From Phylloscopus collybita (lineage: Eukaryota; Chordata; Aves; Passeriformes; Phylloscopidae): a stretch of 64,000 bases of DNA. Positions 52,241 through 64,000 of this stretch are shown here, one piece after another. The notes below the pieces were generated by a model, which did no database searches, had not been told where the DNA came from, and was given only the letters and a program-made list of their open reading frames with translations. Every line of letters begins with the position of its first letter. Within the stretch, counting starts at the first letter, position 1. A program made the translations under genes and the position numbers. Location: contig JAJNNQ010000075.1 in the NCBI GenBank assembly GCA_027886175.1, positions 32,704,501-32,768,500 on the forward strand, read 5' to 3'.

Positions 52241-54620
52241 AAGGCTTAGCCCCCATATACAAGATTAAAAGTCTGTATTTTCCGTTCTTAGCACGGTTCT
52301 TTCTGGTTCTTCTATGTCTCTTGGTGATGTGTGTGATAAAAAGAATGTAAGTAGAAAGAATAAAGCAGAACATAATTGATTGTAAACCTCCACCTACGTC
52401 AACTTCCACCTGAAAATGGCAGAGGGGTTTTGAGCAGAGTGAAGCCACCAAACCGTGGGTAGGTAACGCCGAGCCTACAGCCTGCCTGAGACAGTGCTTC
52501 TGACAGAGGATTTCTCTAGCAGAACTGGAAAATGCAGCTATATCTCCTGATTCTCCAGAGCTATTCTTTCCTCTCTGATTCCCTTCTGCTCCCTTAGAGG
52601 CAGCAATTGGAAATATAATTTTATTTCATTTTATTTCATAATTTACCCAACAGCAAATTACTTCAGAAAGAGAATGACTGTCTTTTGCTCCTGCAGGCTG
52701 CTGGAGCATTTTTCCTTCATTTTTTTAGGGGGGGGTTCCCCCTTCCCTGCCCCCATCAAAATATTCCAGTTAATCTATTTAAGAGTTTGTCCTGGACACT
52801 GTCCACTTTATTAGGTGATTCCTGAGCTGGGATACAAACACCTGCAGAGGCGGAGCCAAAAGGGCAAAGCAGGAGGTCTGGTTACCTCCACCAACTACAG
52901 GCTAATGAACATTACATCTGATTATGCAAGAGCAGTCATAAAACAAGGCAAAATGGGAGCAGCAGTTTGGAAGTGGCTGGTTGTTCTGGGGGACAGCTGG
53001 AGACAAAAATCTTGAAAGTCAAAAAGTGAGAGCAGTGTGGAAAGGAGGGGTGAGGAGCAAGGAGGATTGACAGCTGGTTGGGGAAGTGCTATGGATGAGA
53101 GCTCTTCCGCTCTTCAGCTTGAGGTGCTGGGGTGAGAACCTGGTAGGGAGAGCTGGTGTCCTGGTCTCCTGCAGGAGAGGAAGTAGTTCTCTGGAGGAGA
53201 GGAGTTCTAAGGGCTAAGGGTGTGACAGCCTCAAGTCACTGCTAAGAATTCTCAGATTTGTAGGTATTTGCAGGCTGCTGTGTGTATCCACACTGTGGAT
53301 GCAGATTGGGGATAGGAGATAAAACGCTACCTCCTTACCTAGCCACTTAGTTAAAAAAAAAACCTCGGTGATCTGTCATTAGTTAGTGACATGGCTTAAG
53401 AGAAAACCCTTCTGTCAATATGCACTCAGCTCCACCTGGAGTCCATTTGAGCTTTCTTGATTTACCAAAAAGTGTAAGGCTAAAATAAAGTTTAAAGGTA
53501 GTGTTATAAATTACTGCCATCCTTCTGTTTTATTTTTCCTTATATGCCATTCTTTTTTTGTCATGCACTTTTTTTCACACAATAGATCTCGCTTGGTGGG
53601 GTTTTTTTTCATATCTTCCTTTTCATGGAAGACTAGAGAGCTGGTCTGTAATGCAGAGACATCACACTCCTAATGGCAGCCTTGTCACTGTTCATGGGTT
53701 CTCTTCTCTGGCAAAAATGAGAAATGACATGCATTTTGCAGTAGTATAGCTGCAGCAGCCCTTGCTAGCCTGGTGCAACCTCTGGACACTCAGCAGTGCC
53801 CTTTCCCTCTGGAGGAATTTATGGCTTTTATTGGAGGGGAGCAAAGGGAAGGACCACAGGCAGCTTGGTCTGGGGGGTTATACTCTGGGTTCTTAAAAGA
53901 GCATCTGGTAGCACTCCACACTCTTTCCAAGCTTTCACAAGGGCTGTCAAAAAACCTCACGTGGGTTTGTTAGTTTAAAACCTAGTTTTCAGGCAATGTC
54001 AACATATCCAAATTTGTTTTCTCTGAGCTTGTTACATTAAGGCACTTCTTTTCCTGCTATGAGATGAACACAACTGAACTTTACATTGTGTCCATGCCTG
54101 GAATATGAAATGATGAGGAACAAATGTACTTCTGGCAGTGTTCTTGGGGTAAGTAAGGCTGTAGATGGTGGATTAGGCTGGGGGATTCAGGAAAAGTTTA
54201 AGTATTTGCATATGATAGAATTGGCAGTTGTTAAAGTGTTTTATTACAGGGTTTGATCTAAGCTATAATTGGTCTGAGCCTGGAAACAGAAAATTGTCCT
54301 TCCCACCAACAAAGCTCCATGCATTTTTGACAGCCAACACGACCAAAAATGCTGGAACTTCCCAATGGGTGTATCCCAAAGAAGAAATTTTTGCAATACA
54401 ACCAGAAATGTGCTTTAGATCAGAAAGACTGGGTAGTTTTGATCTGCATTTCTTTACATAGAAAAACTTGGCCTTAGCCAGAAAACCCTTTGTACAAAAG
54501 CTAGTTTTTATCTGTTTCTAGCTATTTGGATGATTAATTGCCTTTCTCTGTCTCATTTCTCAAGGATGCTTGGATACTTAGGAGATAGATGTTTAATTCA
54601 ATAACAGATATCCAGAAACA

Positions 54621-54870
54621 TTTAAGTTGGGAAAGAGTTTTAAGACTGAGTCCAGCCATTAACCCAACGCTGCCAAGCCCACCACTAAACCATGTCTCTA
54701 AGTGCCTCATCTACACTGCCAGGGATGGTGCCTCAACTACTTCCCTTGGCCACCTTTTCCGCTGATTGACAACCCTCCAAGTGAAGAAACTTTTCCTGAT
54801 ATTAATTCTAAACTTCCCTTGGCATAACTTTGAGGCATGCTTAGTTCAGTTCCCATTCTCTTTTCTACAA
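54621..54870 (-). mobile_element. CR1 LINE 3' fragment, - orientation
   Basis: TGAGTCCAGCCATTAACCCA, CTGCCAAGCCCACCACTAAA, CCATGTCTCTAAGTGCCTCA, CAGGGATGGTGCCTCAACTA and TGAAGAAACTTTTCCTGATA follow the reverse complement of a CR1 3' subfamily different from the copy at 47.6 kb. Confidence 0.88.
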
Positions 54871-55430
54871 TTTATTTGCAGGAAACTAAATTATCATGGT
54901 AGCTTGTGTGCCTCAAAGATCTTTCTGAAAACACAGATTGCCTCCAGCACTGCTGGACCAGAGGAACTGTTCTCAGGCACTTTGAGATTGCTGCAGGTGT
55001 GATAGTTGGCTTTCATTCTTGTAGCAAAGGCAGTGGTGAGGAGGAAAAGAGAATAGGGGCACATCTCCTGTTACAAATATATTGTCTGTACAAATATGCT
55101 AGTTTTAGGAAAGTTAGAGGCAAGCTAGACCTTTCCTGTTTGCCTTTTTTTTTTCCTTTTTCTATAAAACACCAGTTTGGATTCACAAACACTCTGCTAG
55201 AAGGCTCCTGACAGCATTGCTTGGAGAACATGGAAGGAGTAATGCTTAGAAATGTTTTAGCAAATCAAAAAATGTTATGTAGGGGAAATACTTTCTAGTG
55301 GAATAATCAGTAAGACAGCCAGAAGAAATCACTGCTGAGATACAAGTGCTGGTGAACAGAAGTTTGAATTTGGTGTGGAAAACAAAACATTTTAGATGCG
55401 AAGTTTTGATCTTCCTGGAAAATAAACACA

Positions 55431-55569
55431 AAAGAAAACAAAAACAAACCACACACACACAGACAAAAAAACCCAACCAAACAAAAATACACCAACAAAA
55501 CCAAACCAACCAAGATTTAAAATAAGAAAACAAAACAAAAACTCACACCCCAAAACAACAACAAAAACG
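55431..55569. repeat. A/C-rich low-complexity tract
   Basis: AAAC, ACAC and CAACC units make up almost the whole tract. On the - strand it is G/T-rich like the tracts at 23.2 and 51.3 kb. Confidence 0.85.
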
Positions 55570-58500
55570 TGGCTGATAGGCAAGATAGAGTTAGTTTCAG
55601 TACTCAAATGAAATCCTAGTTCACTTTTTGGGATGCTGAAGAAATATTAGCATGATGAAAGCTGTGATTCCATGGGGCAGGGAGGGATCATTCAAGTTTG
55701 GCTTGCCAGTCTCATGACTTTAAGGTCTTCTGTTGTGCTCAGGCATCCTCTCTTCTCTCGCTTTACTAAGATGACACAATGAAGGAATCAAGCCATTTTC
55801 CCAAATACTTCTCATGCTCCTAAGATGTAGCTGTGAAGTGCACAACCTCATTCCTGTTTGTAGTGAAAGATTTCCAGTATTATGTGGTCAGTCGTTAGTA
55901 ATGAAAGGTCACAAAAGTAAAGACAATAACAAACCAGTATTCACCAAAAACCTTAACAAGACAAAATCGTTGTATTTATAATTATGCTTTTAATTCCAGA
56001 GCAGCTCTGGGAGTTTAGTGTTGGGAGGGTTATTTCACTGATGACTGAATCACAGCACTTCTGCTTGAAAGAGCAGTATCAGTTTGACAACTCAGAGCTT
56101 TATTGCTCAACAGCTTTGAGCAGGAAGAGGAGCCGATAGTCATCTCGGAGGAGTCTGAGGACAGCTTCCAAAGCTGGAGCCTGGCCAGGAGTCTGGGCTA
56201 GGCTGTCTTGCTGAGAAGCCTGTGCCAAAGTCTTTTCCTTCACCCACAGTCATCCAGCATTTCACATTTTGGTCTTGTTCTGTAAATTCTGTCTGTTTTT
56301 TTAAAAAACACTCTTCTTGAAAACCTTATTTTAAAATACCAGTGATCTAAAAATAGGAGTTGTAATGCAAAAGCGGGGAATTTTTTTCCTCAGCCACTAG
56401 GTGCTTCTGGATATGCTCATTTTAGACATGTTGTTCAAGTGTCAGCTGGATGCTTTAATGCTGTGACTCTCCTAGCTCATCTCCAGTTGCTGTTCAAAAA
56501 CAGGCTGAACAGAGTTGCTCTCTGTTGCTCTCTAGTCCTAGGCAAGCAAAAGCTTATAGAAATTGCACGAATGTTAGACAGTTTTATTTGTTTTCTTCTT
56601 GTTCAAATCTTTCATGTTCCCACTTTGTACATTTACACCAACGGAACAGTCACATTAAACTTCATAATGCCTCCATTGGCTTGGAGATTACACCTCTTCC
56701 ATCCTCAAGGAACCCATAGCACCTCAAAATACAGCTAGCCCAGAGTACATCTGGGGATTTAACAAAGGCCTATGTTTTATCACTGCACCAAACTCACTTC
56801 TTTCTCTTGGTTTTTATTTTACTTTCCTTTGTTTCCCTATTGGGTCCTGGTTTGGGTCCCCATGAAAGATCTTCGATTTAATGGGTTGTATTACCTAGGA
56901 TTCCAAGTGAATCAGCATTGCTCTAGTGCTGCAGATGATTTGGGTTTGCATTTTGGGTTTGTTTGTTTTTGTGCTTGTTTGTTTGTTTTCCAGTTTTCTA
57001 AAGTTTCCCAAGCCTTTAGTGCTTTAAATGCTGAAGAGTTTATTCTGTGCAGCGTAGAAAAGCTACAAAAATGTAGCAGCTAAAAAAAAGTCTTCAAATT
57101 CCTATACCTGTTCTTATGTTGCTGTATTCTTTCTGAGAACCAAATCTGGCTTTTTTAAAAAAAAGCTACCTCTTTTCTGCATCCTTCATCACTGCAGAGA
57201 CACCCTACTTAAGTAACGTTCCACTTATAGCAAAACAGCCCAGATTCCTGAGCAGTGCACCAACCTCACTCAAGGGGTGATGTTAATACAATAGTGTTAC
57301 AGTGGCAAGGCACTATTCTTCACCTCTTTCTTTTCAGAGTCCTCTTAATTTTTGTTGAAATTGTGCTTATGTTCCAGATTATCTTAAGAATATTCATAAA
57401 AGTAGACTTACATGACCTTTCAAACTAGTAAACTGGAAACAAAAATAAAGCATTCACTTCTGTTACAGCAAGGAAATTCCGAGTTAAGGGGCGAGTTTTC
57501 ACTTTTGGTAGCGAGAAAGATGAGTGTTTTGCATCTGTTGTGTATCTAATTATCAGCAAGATGATGGAAAGGCAGCTCTCCTCCTGCACTATAACTGACT
57601 CAAAGAATGACCTAGGGATAAAATTATTTAACTCCAGGTTTTTACACCTGGCAAAGCAGTGGTTGGTGTCAGTGGTGCGTATTGCTCCCAGCTGCAGAGG
57701 GATTCTCTCTGATGCAGAACAATAACATGTTACATCTTAAAGATGCAGGAAACAGGACTCACAGACCACAGATTTCTGAAACTCACAGAGGACTTTTGAA
57801 TGCCTTGATTTTTGCCACTCTTCTTGATGCCAGCTGCTTTTGAGATGCCTTTTTCTTGCACTCATGACCAGGCCATCTTCTTAAATGTTCCTTTCAGGAT
57901 TTCAGCTCAGCTTCACAGAAAAATACATTCAAAAACATTAATGATTTTTTGAAATGTCTGAGTCTTTGAGAAGCATTTGGAACTTATTAGCCAAAAAGCA
58001 TTACAAGCAACTGTGAAAATATTAGGAAACAATACTGTGTAACACACAGAACATTTGGCTAGGACAGGCTCTGGATGTGCCATTCACTTCATATATGCTG
58101 TCAATTACTTTTCTTTGTTGTCTACTGTACAAAGGAAACTTTTTCCACCTTCAAAGTGTATGAATTGTACTTAAGACCAATAACAGGGTCACCTAAAGGA
58201 ATTTAGAGGCATTGGACTTGCAAATTCTTGTCCACAGTCCAGGGATGGTTAAATGGCACATGCACCATGCATGGATCAGGTTGTCTGCATTGTACTGAAA
58301 ATGAAGGTGTCAGATTTGTTGCACATGGATAGATTCATTTAGAGATATGATTCTCTTACATGTAAGCAGCTCTATCCCCGGAAAAACAACTTGCCCTAAC
58401 AGAAAAGCTCTGTCCCCTGGGCTTTTTCTGTGCCATGGTGAGGTTTCTTTGGTCATATACTATGAAGTCACATAGCATTTACTATATCCTGCAACTCTCT

Positions 58501-58718
58501 TGCAAGTAATGGGGGCTCTCCAAATCAGTATTTGCACTCTGTAATTCAAGCCCTTGCCTTAAGATGACACCACTTAGCTAAAGAGCCCCCCCAGCCATGT
58601 GAGGACTGATTTTCACAACAGGAATTTTTCATGGCCCTTACCTTGGGTTACTGAGAAGAGCCCTAGGTCTTTACAGTCTTTTGCCATGCTCCCTTTGCAA
58701 AATGGAAATCTTTTGAGT

Positions 58719-58773
58719 TATATATATATATATTTATATAATTTCAATTTTTATTTATTTATATATATATAAA
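58719..58773. repeat. (AT)n / TTTA palindromic tract
   Basis: TATATATATATATATTTATA is followed after a short spacer by TTATTTATTTATATATATAT, so the two blocks can pair with each other. Confidence 0.85.
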
Positions 58774-58863
58774 TGTAAAAACCAGTCACATAGCAAAGGA
58801 AAAGCAAAATGAAACATTGAAATATAGGAGAAAAAGCCTATAGGACTTTGTGTGCAGAGTATA

Positions 58864-58907
58864 TATGTATGTATAGATGCATGTGTAGATGCATCTATAC
58901 ATACATA
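58864..58907. repeat. Perfect 18-bp inverted repeat with an 8-base loop
   Basis: TATGTATGTATAGATGCA (58864-58881) and TGCATCTATACATACATA (58890-58907) are exact inverse complements separated by TGTGTAGA. It sits in (GTAT)n-like sequence. Confidence 0.85.
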
Positions 58908-59915
58908 CATGTACCCATGCACACACAACTTTCTGGATAGTTTCTGGTTACATCTCAGTCAGCGCTAGGGTGTACCCAGGGTGTTTAGGTGATTGATTTC
59001 CCTTTGGTGCTTTCTGCATCATATAAAGGTAATACTGAATTAAATAGATAGCTGCTATGGATCAGGAAAATATTTTTCAGAATGTCACAGAGAATTCCTT
59101 GGAAATCTGTCTCACTTGATTGTTTGTGAAGTAGGGGGGGTTTTGTTTCTTTTTGAAAACCACCTGTCACAGGAATAACCTTTTATGTCAGTGATTGTTT
59201 TATATAAGAGTTTGTATACCACAGACTTATTGTTTTCTAGTAGAAGTTTTCTAGTAAACAACAATTATATATATCTATATTTATATAAAATACATTTCAA
59301 CTTTGTTTTCCTTTTAGCAAAATATTCCGTATTTCATGAGGTTAGGGATTGTTTTTGCCAAGAGACTGGTTTTTGCCACTTGTAAAAGTCATTACCCTAC
59401 TGGCTTCAGTCAAGATGGCCAAGTGCAACATACGGAATTGCTGTTCTGTGGAAATGTGTTTATTTTTCCAAGAGGTGATTGTGGCTCCCAAAATAGCTTC
59501 TGTGTGACTGTGTAGTAAATTTTAGATTTGCCAGTCTTGGCACTGTCCTTTCAAGTAATTTATTTCCTCCTCCATATTACTTCAATGGTATCTTTAATGA
59601 GTATATGTCTCAAGCAGTCACAGGGGCAATTTGAGTCCATCTCATTTCCTGGTAAACATGCAGCCTTCAGAGAAATAAGCTCTTCTGCATTTTAAGTTGT
59701 GTGCAAACTTTCACTTGCATTTGTTAGCACTTCCTCAGATCAGCCAGTGTATATTATAGCAAAAAGTGAAAAAGGAGACCTTTCTTGGGTGAGAAGAGTA
59801 AGAGGAAATAAAAGCATAATGTTCATTTTTACTTCTCTTTTAGTATTAGTATTGCTAAAGTGGGTAATGCAAATGGAGCTTGATTGCTTTTATTCTAATA
59901 AGACCCTTGAATATT

Positions 59916-60486
59916 TGTCATGGTTTAACCCCAGCTGGTAACTGGTAATACAGAGCCATTCACTCACTCCCCTCAGTGGCATCACGGAAAGAATCAGAAG
60001 GGTAAAAGTGAGAAAACTCAAGGGTTGAGATAAAGAAACTTAATGGCTAAAGCAAAAGCAACACACACAGGCAAAGAAAAACAAGGAATTAATTCACCAT
60101 TTCCCACAGGAAGGCAGGTGTTCAGCCACCCCCAGGAAAGCAGGGCTGCATCACACATAATGGTGACTTGGGAAGAGAAACACCATTGCTCTGAATGTCC
60201 CCACCTTACCCCTTCTTCCCCCCACTTTGCATACTGAGAGTGATATGGTATGAAATATCCCTTTGGGCAGTTGGGGTCAGTGTCCCCTCCCAACTCCTTG
60301 GCACCCCCAGCTGCTCGCTGGTGGGATGGAGTGAGGAGCAGAAAAGGCCTTGACTCAGTGCAAGCCCTGATAAGCAACAGCTAAACCATCTCTGTGTTAT
60401 CCACAGTTTGTAGCACGAATCCAAAACACAGCCCTATACCAGCTACAAAGAAAATTGACTGTACCCCAGCCAAAACCATCATGACC
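59916..60486 (+). mobile_element. Solo LTR of an endogenous retrovirus, passerine type
   Basis: It begins TGTCATGGTTTAACCCCAGC and ends in the matching inverted end CAAAACCATCATGA. Internal landmarks recalled from songbird LTRs are GGTTGAGATAAAGAAACTTA, GGTATGAAATATCCCTTTGG, GTGTCCCCTCCCAACTCC and ACACAGCCCTATACCAGCTA. About 570 bp long. No internal viral genes flank it, so it is a solo LTR; no clean target-site duplication was seen. Confidence 0.75.
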
Positions 60487-61689
60487 TTCTTATCCAAAAA
60501 GACACTGACAGGTATAGAAAATTGGTAGAAGTTTTGTCTGAAAACTGGGGAGAAATCTCAAAGCATTCCTCAGTGATTGGGAGAGAAAACATATTACAGG
60601 GATGTTGCAACATGAAGAAAGCATCAGAAACACAAAGAAGGCAGATGAAAGTCTAGTGAAGCACAGGAAGGCCTATCTAAGGAGACCAGCAATTAAAGGG
60701 CTGCTCCCCCTTACAATTCAATTAAGCAAACCTTGTCAACGGCAATGATTAAGGCTGTGAATCCTGACAAATTTATTAAAAATGCATTGTATGGTATTTT
60801 CACTTCCTGCAGAGCAGTCTCATTAAGCATTTCCCTCCATGGGACCCTTGTGCAGGCTCAGTTGCTAAACTTCCACAAGTTACAACATCCTTCGTGCCTC
60901 ACGGGACAGAAGCCAAGGTGCCTTCTGAGGAGGATGTATCCCTTTTCCTGCCAGGTGATGGAAAGGGACCATGCAAAGTAGATTAAAAGCAGCAGTGATT
61001 GTCTTTGAGAAGGGTGGCCAGTGGTCTGGGAGCACATTGCTGAGAGCAGTGGGAGGTGACAGCTGTTTGGAGAGGGGATGTTCCTCGGTAGACTTCCATC
61101 CACAGCTCTATTTATCAGGGCTTTGCCAAGGACAAATGTTTGGGGCTGGAGAGCAAAGGCCTGCGGGGCTGGGAGAACTTTCTGCTCGTGAGCTCTCAGC
61201 ACTTTTCAGCTCTGTAGGGAAGATCTGAACTGCTTGGCTAAAACTGCTTGGGATGGGGCAAGTGTGGCGCTGTCTTCTGCAAGGTCTCACTTTAGAAACA
61301 AGCTTTATCTCACAGTCTGTCCTTGTCAGAAATAAACTAACAGGCCTGTTCTTATTCTCAAAAAATTACTTCTGATCCCAAATGATTATTTTCTTCATTT
61401 TGGGAAAGAGATTTACAACTGAAATACCACAAAAATTGAGTTGCTGCTTTACTGATAAGGTGATGTTTACATATACTCTTGGACTGCCTCTGTAGCACCA
61501 GCTAAAGACAGATAGCAAATCTTCCAGTCTACCTAAACTCAGATGCTTTCCACCTTCCTTTCTTTTTGGCTTTAATGCCGTGTTGTCCTATATACTGAGT
61601 TATGATAATTAGTAATAGAAAAATCCTTTAAAAAATACTGAAGGCCTGACTTATTTTTATATCAATAAAGCTTTTGTAATTTCTCAGCT

Positions 61690-62340
61690 GTCTTTTAGCT
61701 TCAGAGAAAATTCAGAGTACCAGCAGAGTAAGTGTAGTGTGGGAGGGGTTCAGCTGAAGCATAAATTAACTGTATTTCATTTCCCCTTAATAAAGAATTT
61801 CAGTTTTTCCACAGCTAACTGTATAATCAATTTGATCCCCTGCTGGCTTGCTAACTTGCTGTTGGCTTTGCTTCAATAATATCAAGCCTGTAATGAGGGA
61901 AATGGGAGGCTCTAATCACACAGAGGAGAAATAAGCAGCTGCAATTGAACGTGTAGTTTAACTGTGCAGAATTTTGCTGTGGCTTTTATCGCTGAAGAGC
62001 TGCAATACATTTCCCCCCATGTCCGCCTTGCTTTGGAGACTAAAAAGCAGTGTACTCCTCCAGACTCATTAATCATATTTCACTGATTGGGTGACACTAA
62101 ATACTTAAATCCTATTCAGTTTTCGGCAGCCTTGAGCTCCCTCCTTCATCTCTGTAAAGTTTTAGCTGTAAGCTGTACTCACGTAGCCAGGGTGCATTGC
62201 AGCCCTGCTCTGCCCTGTTAGAAATGTCACATAATTCGTTCCATTCTGCTGTGAAATTGTTAGTCAAAGTATGCTTTAATTGTAACATTATTGTGCCACA
62301 AGTCTGGGAGCGCTTATAAAGAAAAAAGAGAATAAATACA
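61690..62340. promoter_or_regulatory. Candidate conserved non-coding element
   Basis: The stretch lacks repeats and low-complexity sequence and contains several homeobox-type sites: CTAATCACAC near 61913, CATTAATCATATTTCACTGA near 62067, and TTAATTGTAACATTATTG near 62276. The texture resembles vertebrate enhancers, but this is an impression without an alignment. Confidence 0.25.
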
Positions 62341-62675
62341 GTATAATAACTGCTGAGTTTGTTTTTCCTGCCTTCACCATGCCTAGAAATTATACCCTGT
62401 GTTATGGGTTTGTTCAGTTACTCACTTGTAATTCCACATTTTTTTTTCCAACACTTTGGGTATACAAGACACAAGTTAAACATACAAGATAAACAAAGAT
62501 TATCTTTAGTCACAGTATTGCCAGACAAAAGACTTTTCTGAGCTAGCAGTCTCCACGCCTACATTTCTATTTCTGCTCTTCATTCTAAATGCTCTACTTC
62601 TCGTTGCAGATAATCTGCCTGACAGAACTCTGCAAAAAGGAAAGTCTTTGTGTCAAATTAAACATTTTAGATATT

Positions 62676-62735
62676 TGTCTGGGTTTTTTTGTTTTTTTTT
62701 TTTTTTTTGGTTTGGATTGGGTTTTGTTTGGCTTC
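62676..62735. repeat. T-rich / TTTGG low-complexity tract
   Basis: Long T runs are interrupted by G and GG, then GGTTTGGATTGGGTTTTG. Confidence 0.85.
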
Positions 62736-64000
62736 ACTATTTGAGGGGGAATGGCTTCTGCTTCATACATGAATTTTTCTTTTTCTTGCCAGTGCATGGG
62801 GGAAATAACTGGTGAGAAGAAGTGGGGGTTAAAGTTCAATTTTAGTTTTCTGCGTCATTTGATCTCATTTTGACTTGTGGCCATGTGATCAGGCAGAATT
62901 CAGTGCAAGGCGAAGCAGAGTGGGGGAGGCTGAACTACTGTCAGAAAAGCTTAGAACAAAATTAAAGATCCTTAACTAAAATTCGGTTTTGTTTGCTTTT
63001 TGCCCTAGCCCCCCCCAATTATCAATATAAAATTATACTTCATAAACAATTTCTTGTTGTTTCATGTCTTGTTTTGGAATCCCCTATATGCAGAGCCCCG
63101 ATGAAAAAAGCTTTTTTTATTGCACACAATCATCACAAGTCAATATTGCTGCAAAGTTGTCTGCCTATTTTCTGTGTCATTAGAAAGTCCTTGATGTCAT
63201 TTCAGAATACGTGCCCTGTCTATGATGAAAATTTAAAAACCAAAGTGATGTAAATGCAATTAGGAAAACAATCTTGGTTTGATTTATAAACAGGATGATA
63301 CTTACCATTGATTCTGCCAATGCAGTGCATATAACAGTGCATGAAATGCCCCTCTTCTTGAGAAGAAAGAGATCTGAACTCATTTGTCACCTTTTTTTCC
63401 CAGCTTTGAATGGCTGTCACACTGTGTGTGCATGCAGGCAGGTATTTGAACACGTGGTGCCTGCTCAGGTATCAGGAAGCTGACAGGAGGTGGGATGGCT
63501 CTTTGCCTTTGCACTCTTTCAGTCTCAGAGGATCACACTGTTACCAACAGTGCCAGAGCTCTGTTTTTGCTGCTACTGTGCTTGGGCAGAACTCATTAGA
63601 TACAGCCCAAAACCAGAGTACAGAAGAAATCCTGTAGAAGAAACCCTCCACAACCTCCAGGGTGGAGTCCTGAGGTGCTGTTTGGGGCTGAACAGCAGCT
63701 GCAGCTGCCATGGAGGAGGCAGTCTGGTTGCAAACCCGGGATAAGCTAAGTTCATGTGCTTATTTCATGAGTGAGAGCCACAGAACGAGTTTTTGAGGAG
63801 TGAGAGATCCTAGATATGTGATGGTGAGCATTCTCTGACACTGTTTTGTATGCTGGCTGGACTGAGCGGGTTCCACTTTCATGTTGTTTCCTAGTAGGAT
63901 CCCAAGATTTATGCAGCAGATGAGTCTTTCTATCTTGGCTCAAAACACAGAGTTGCATTGCCTTTTAATTCTGGTGAGTCACCATTTTCAAGTCTGAGTG

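Larger units (their letters stand above)
48393..54620. other. Distal flank of TRAM1, no gene seen (part 2)
   Basis: Non-coding DNA with a pyrimidine-rich TCCC/CTCC tract near 50283-50316, a G/T tract at 51255-51418 and a CpG-dense cluster at about 52070-52240. No splice-flanked conserved coding segment was recognised. Confidence 0.5.
54871..59915. other. Distal flank of TRAM1, no gene seen (part 3)
   Basis: AT-rich non-coding DNA with an A/C tract at 55431-55569, an AT-dinucleotide palindromic zone near 58719-58773 and an 18-bp-arm hairpin at 58864-58907. Confidence 0.5.
60487..64000. other. Right end of the window, no gene seen
   Basis: Non-coding DNA with a T-rich tract at 62676-62735 and a possible conserved element at about 61690-62340. 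No NCOA2 exon or CpG island was recognised. Confidence 0.5.

Noticed and set aside
58719..58930. CRISPR-like or microRNA-like array
   Set aside because: The repeats are AT/GTAT microsatellite sequence; a vertebrate genome has no CRISPR, and the stem sits in simple repeat rather than unique sequence.
60018..60377. A 119-codon - strand open frame
   Set aside because: It falls inside the solo LTR and is not a viral or host protein.

Overview
The window looks like nuclear DNA of a bird, most likely a songbird. It has vertebrate split genes with GT-AG introns, CpG-island promoters in otherwise AT-rich DNA, several CR1 LINE fragments (the dominant avian retrotransposon), and one solo LTR resembling endogenous-retrovirus LTRs of passerine birds. 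The species and family labels come from pattern recognition, not a database search.

Two complete protein-coding genes lie head-to-tail on the + strand. LACTB2 (7 coding exons, 6134-19108, 287 codons plus stop) encodes a metallo-beta-lactamase-fold endoribonuclease that acts in mitochondria. TRAM1 (11 coding exons, 24207-37569, 374 codons plus stop) encodes the multi-spanning ER membrane protein that works beside the Sec61 translocon. Every exon junction was read by eye; all introns are GT-AG, all phases match, and both predicted proteins are within one residue of the human length. The two genes are neighbours in the same order and orientation in mammals (XKR9 - LACTB2 - TRAM1 - NCOA2), so this is a conserved linkage. 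They are not expected to work in one pathway.

Layout: 1-5.7 kb is AT-rich DNA with three CR1 pieces, the last one abutting the LACTB2 CpG island. 5.7-6.6 kb is the LACTB2 promoter island. 6.1-19.3 kb is LACTB2. 19.3-23.2 kb is a short intergenic spacer. 23.2-25.2 kb holds a G/T-rich tract with a quadruplex-type motif followed by the TRAM1 CpG island. 24.2-39.0 kb is TRAM1 with a roughly 1.4 kb 3' UTR. 39-64 kb is a gene-free flank with two more CR1 copies, a solo LTR, simple repeats, a good CTCF-like motif, a small CpG-dense cluster and a stretch that may be a conserved regulatory element. I found no NCOA2 exon and no promoter-sized CpG island there, so NCOA2 probably starts beyond the right edge. 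I found no XKR9 coding exon on the - strand at the left.

I found no convincing undescribed system. The observations most worth checking are regulatory: the LACTB2 bidirectional-promoter question, the G-rich block before TRAM1, and the CTCF-like, CpG-cluster and homeobox-motif candidates in the distal flank.
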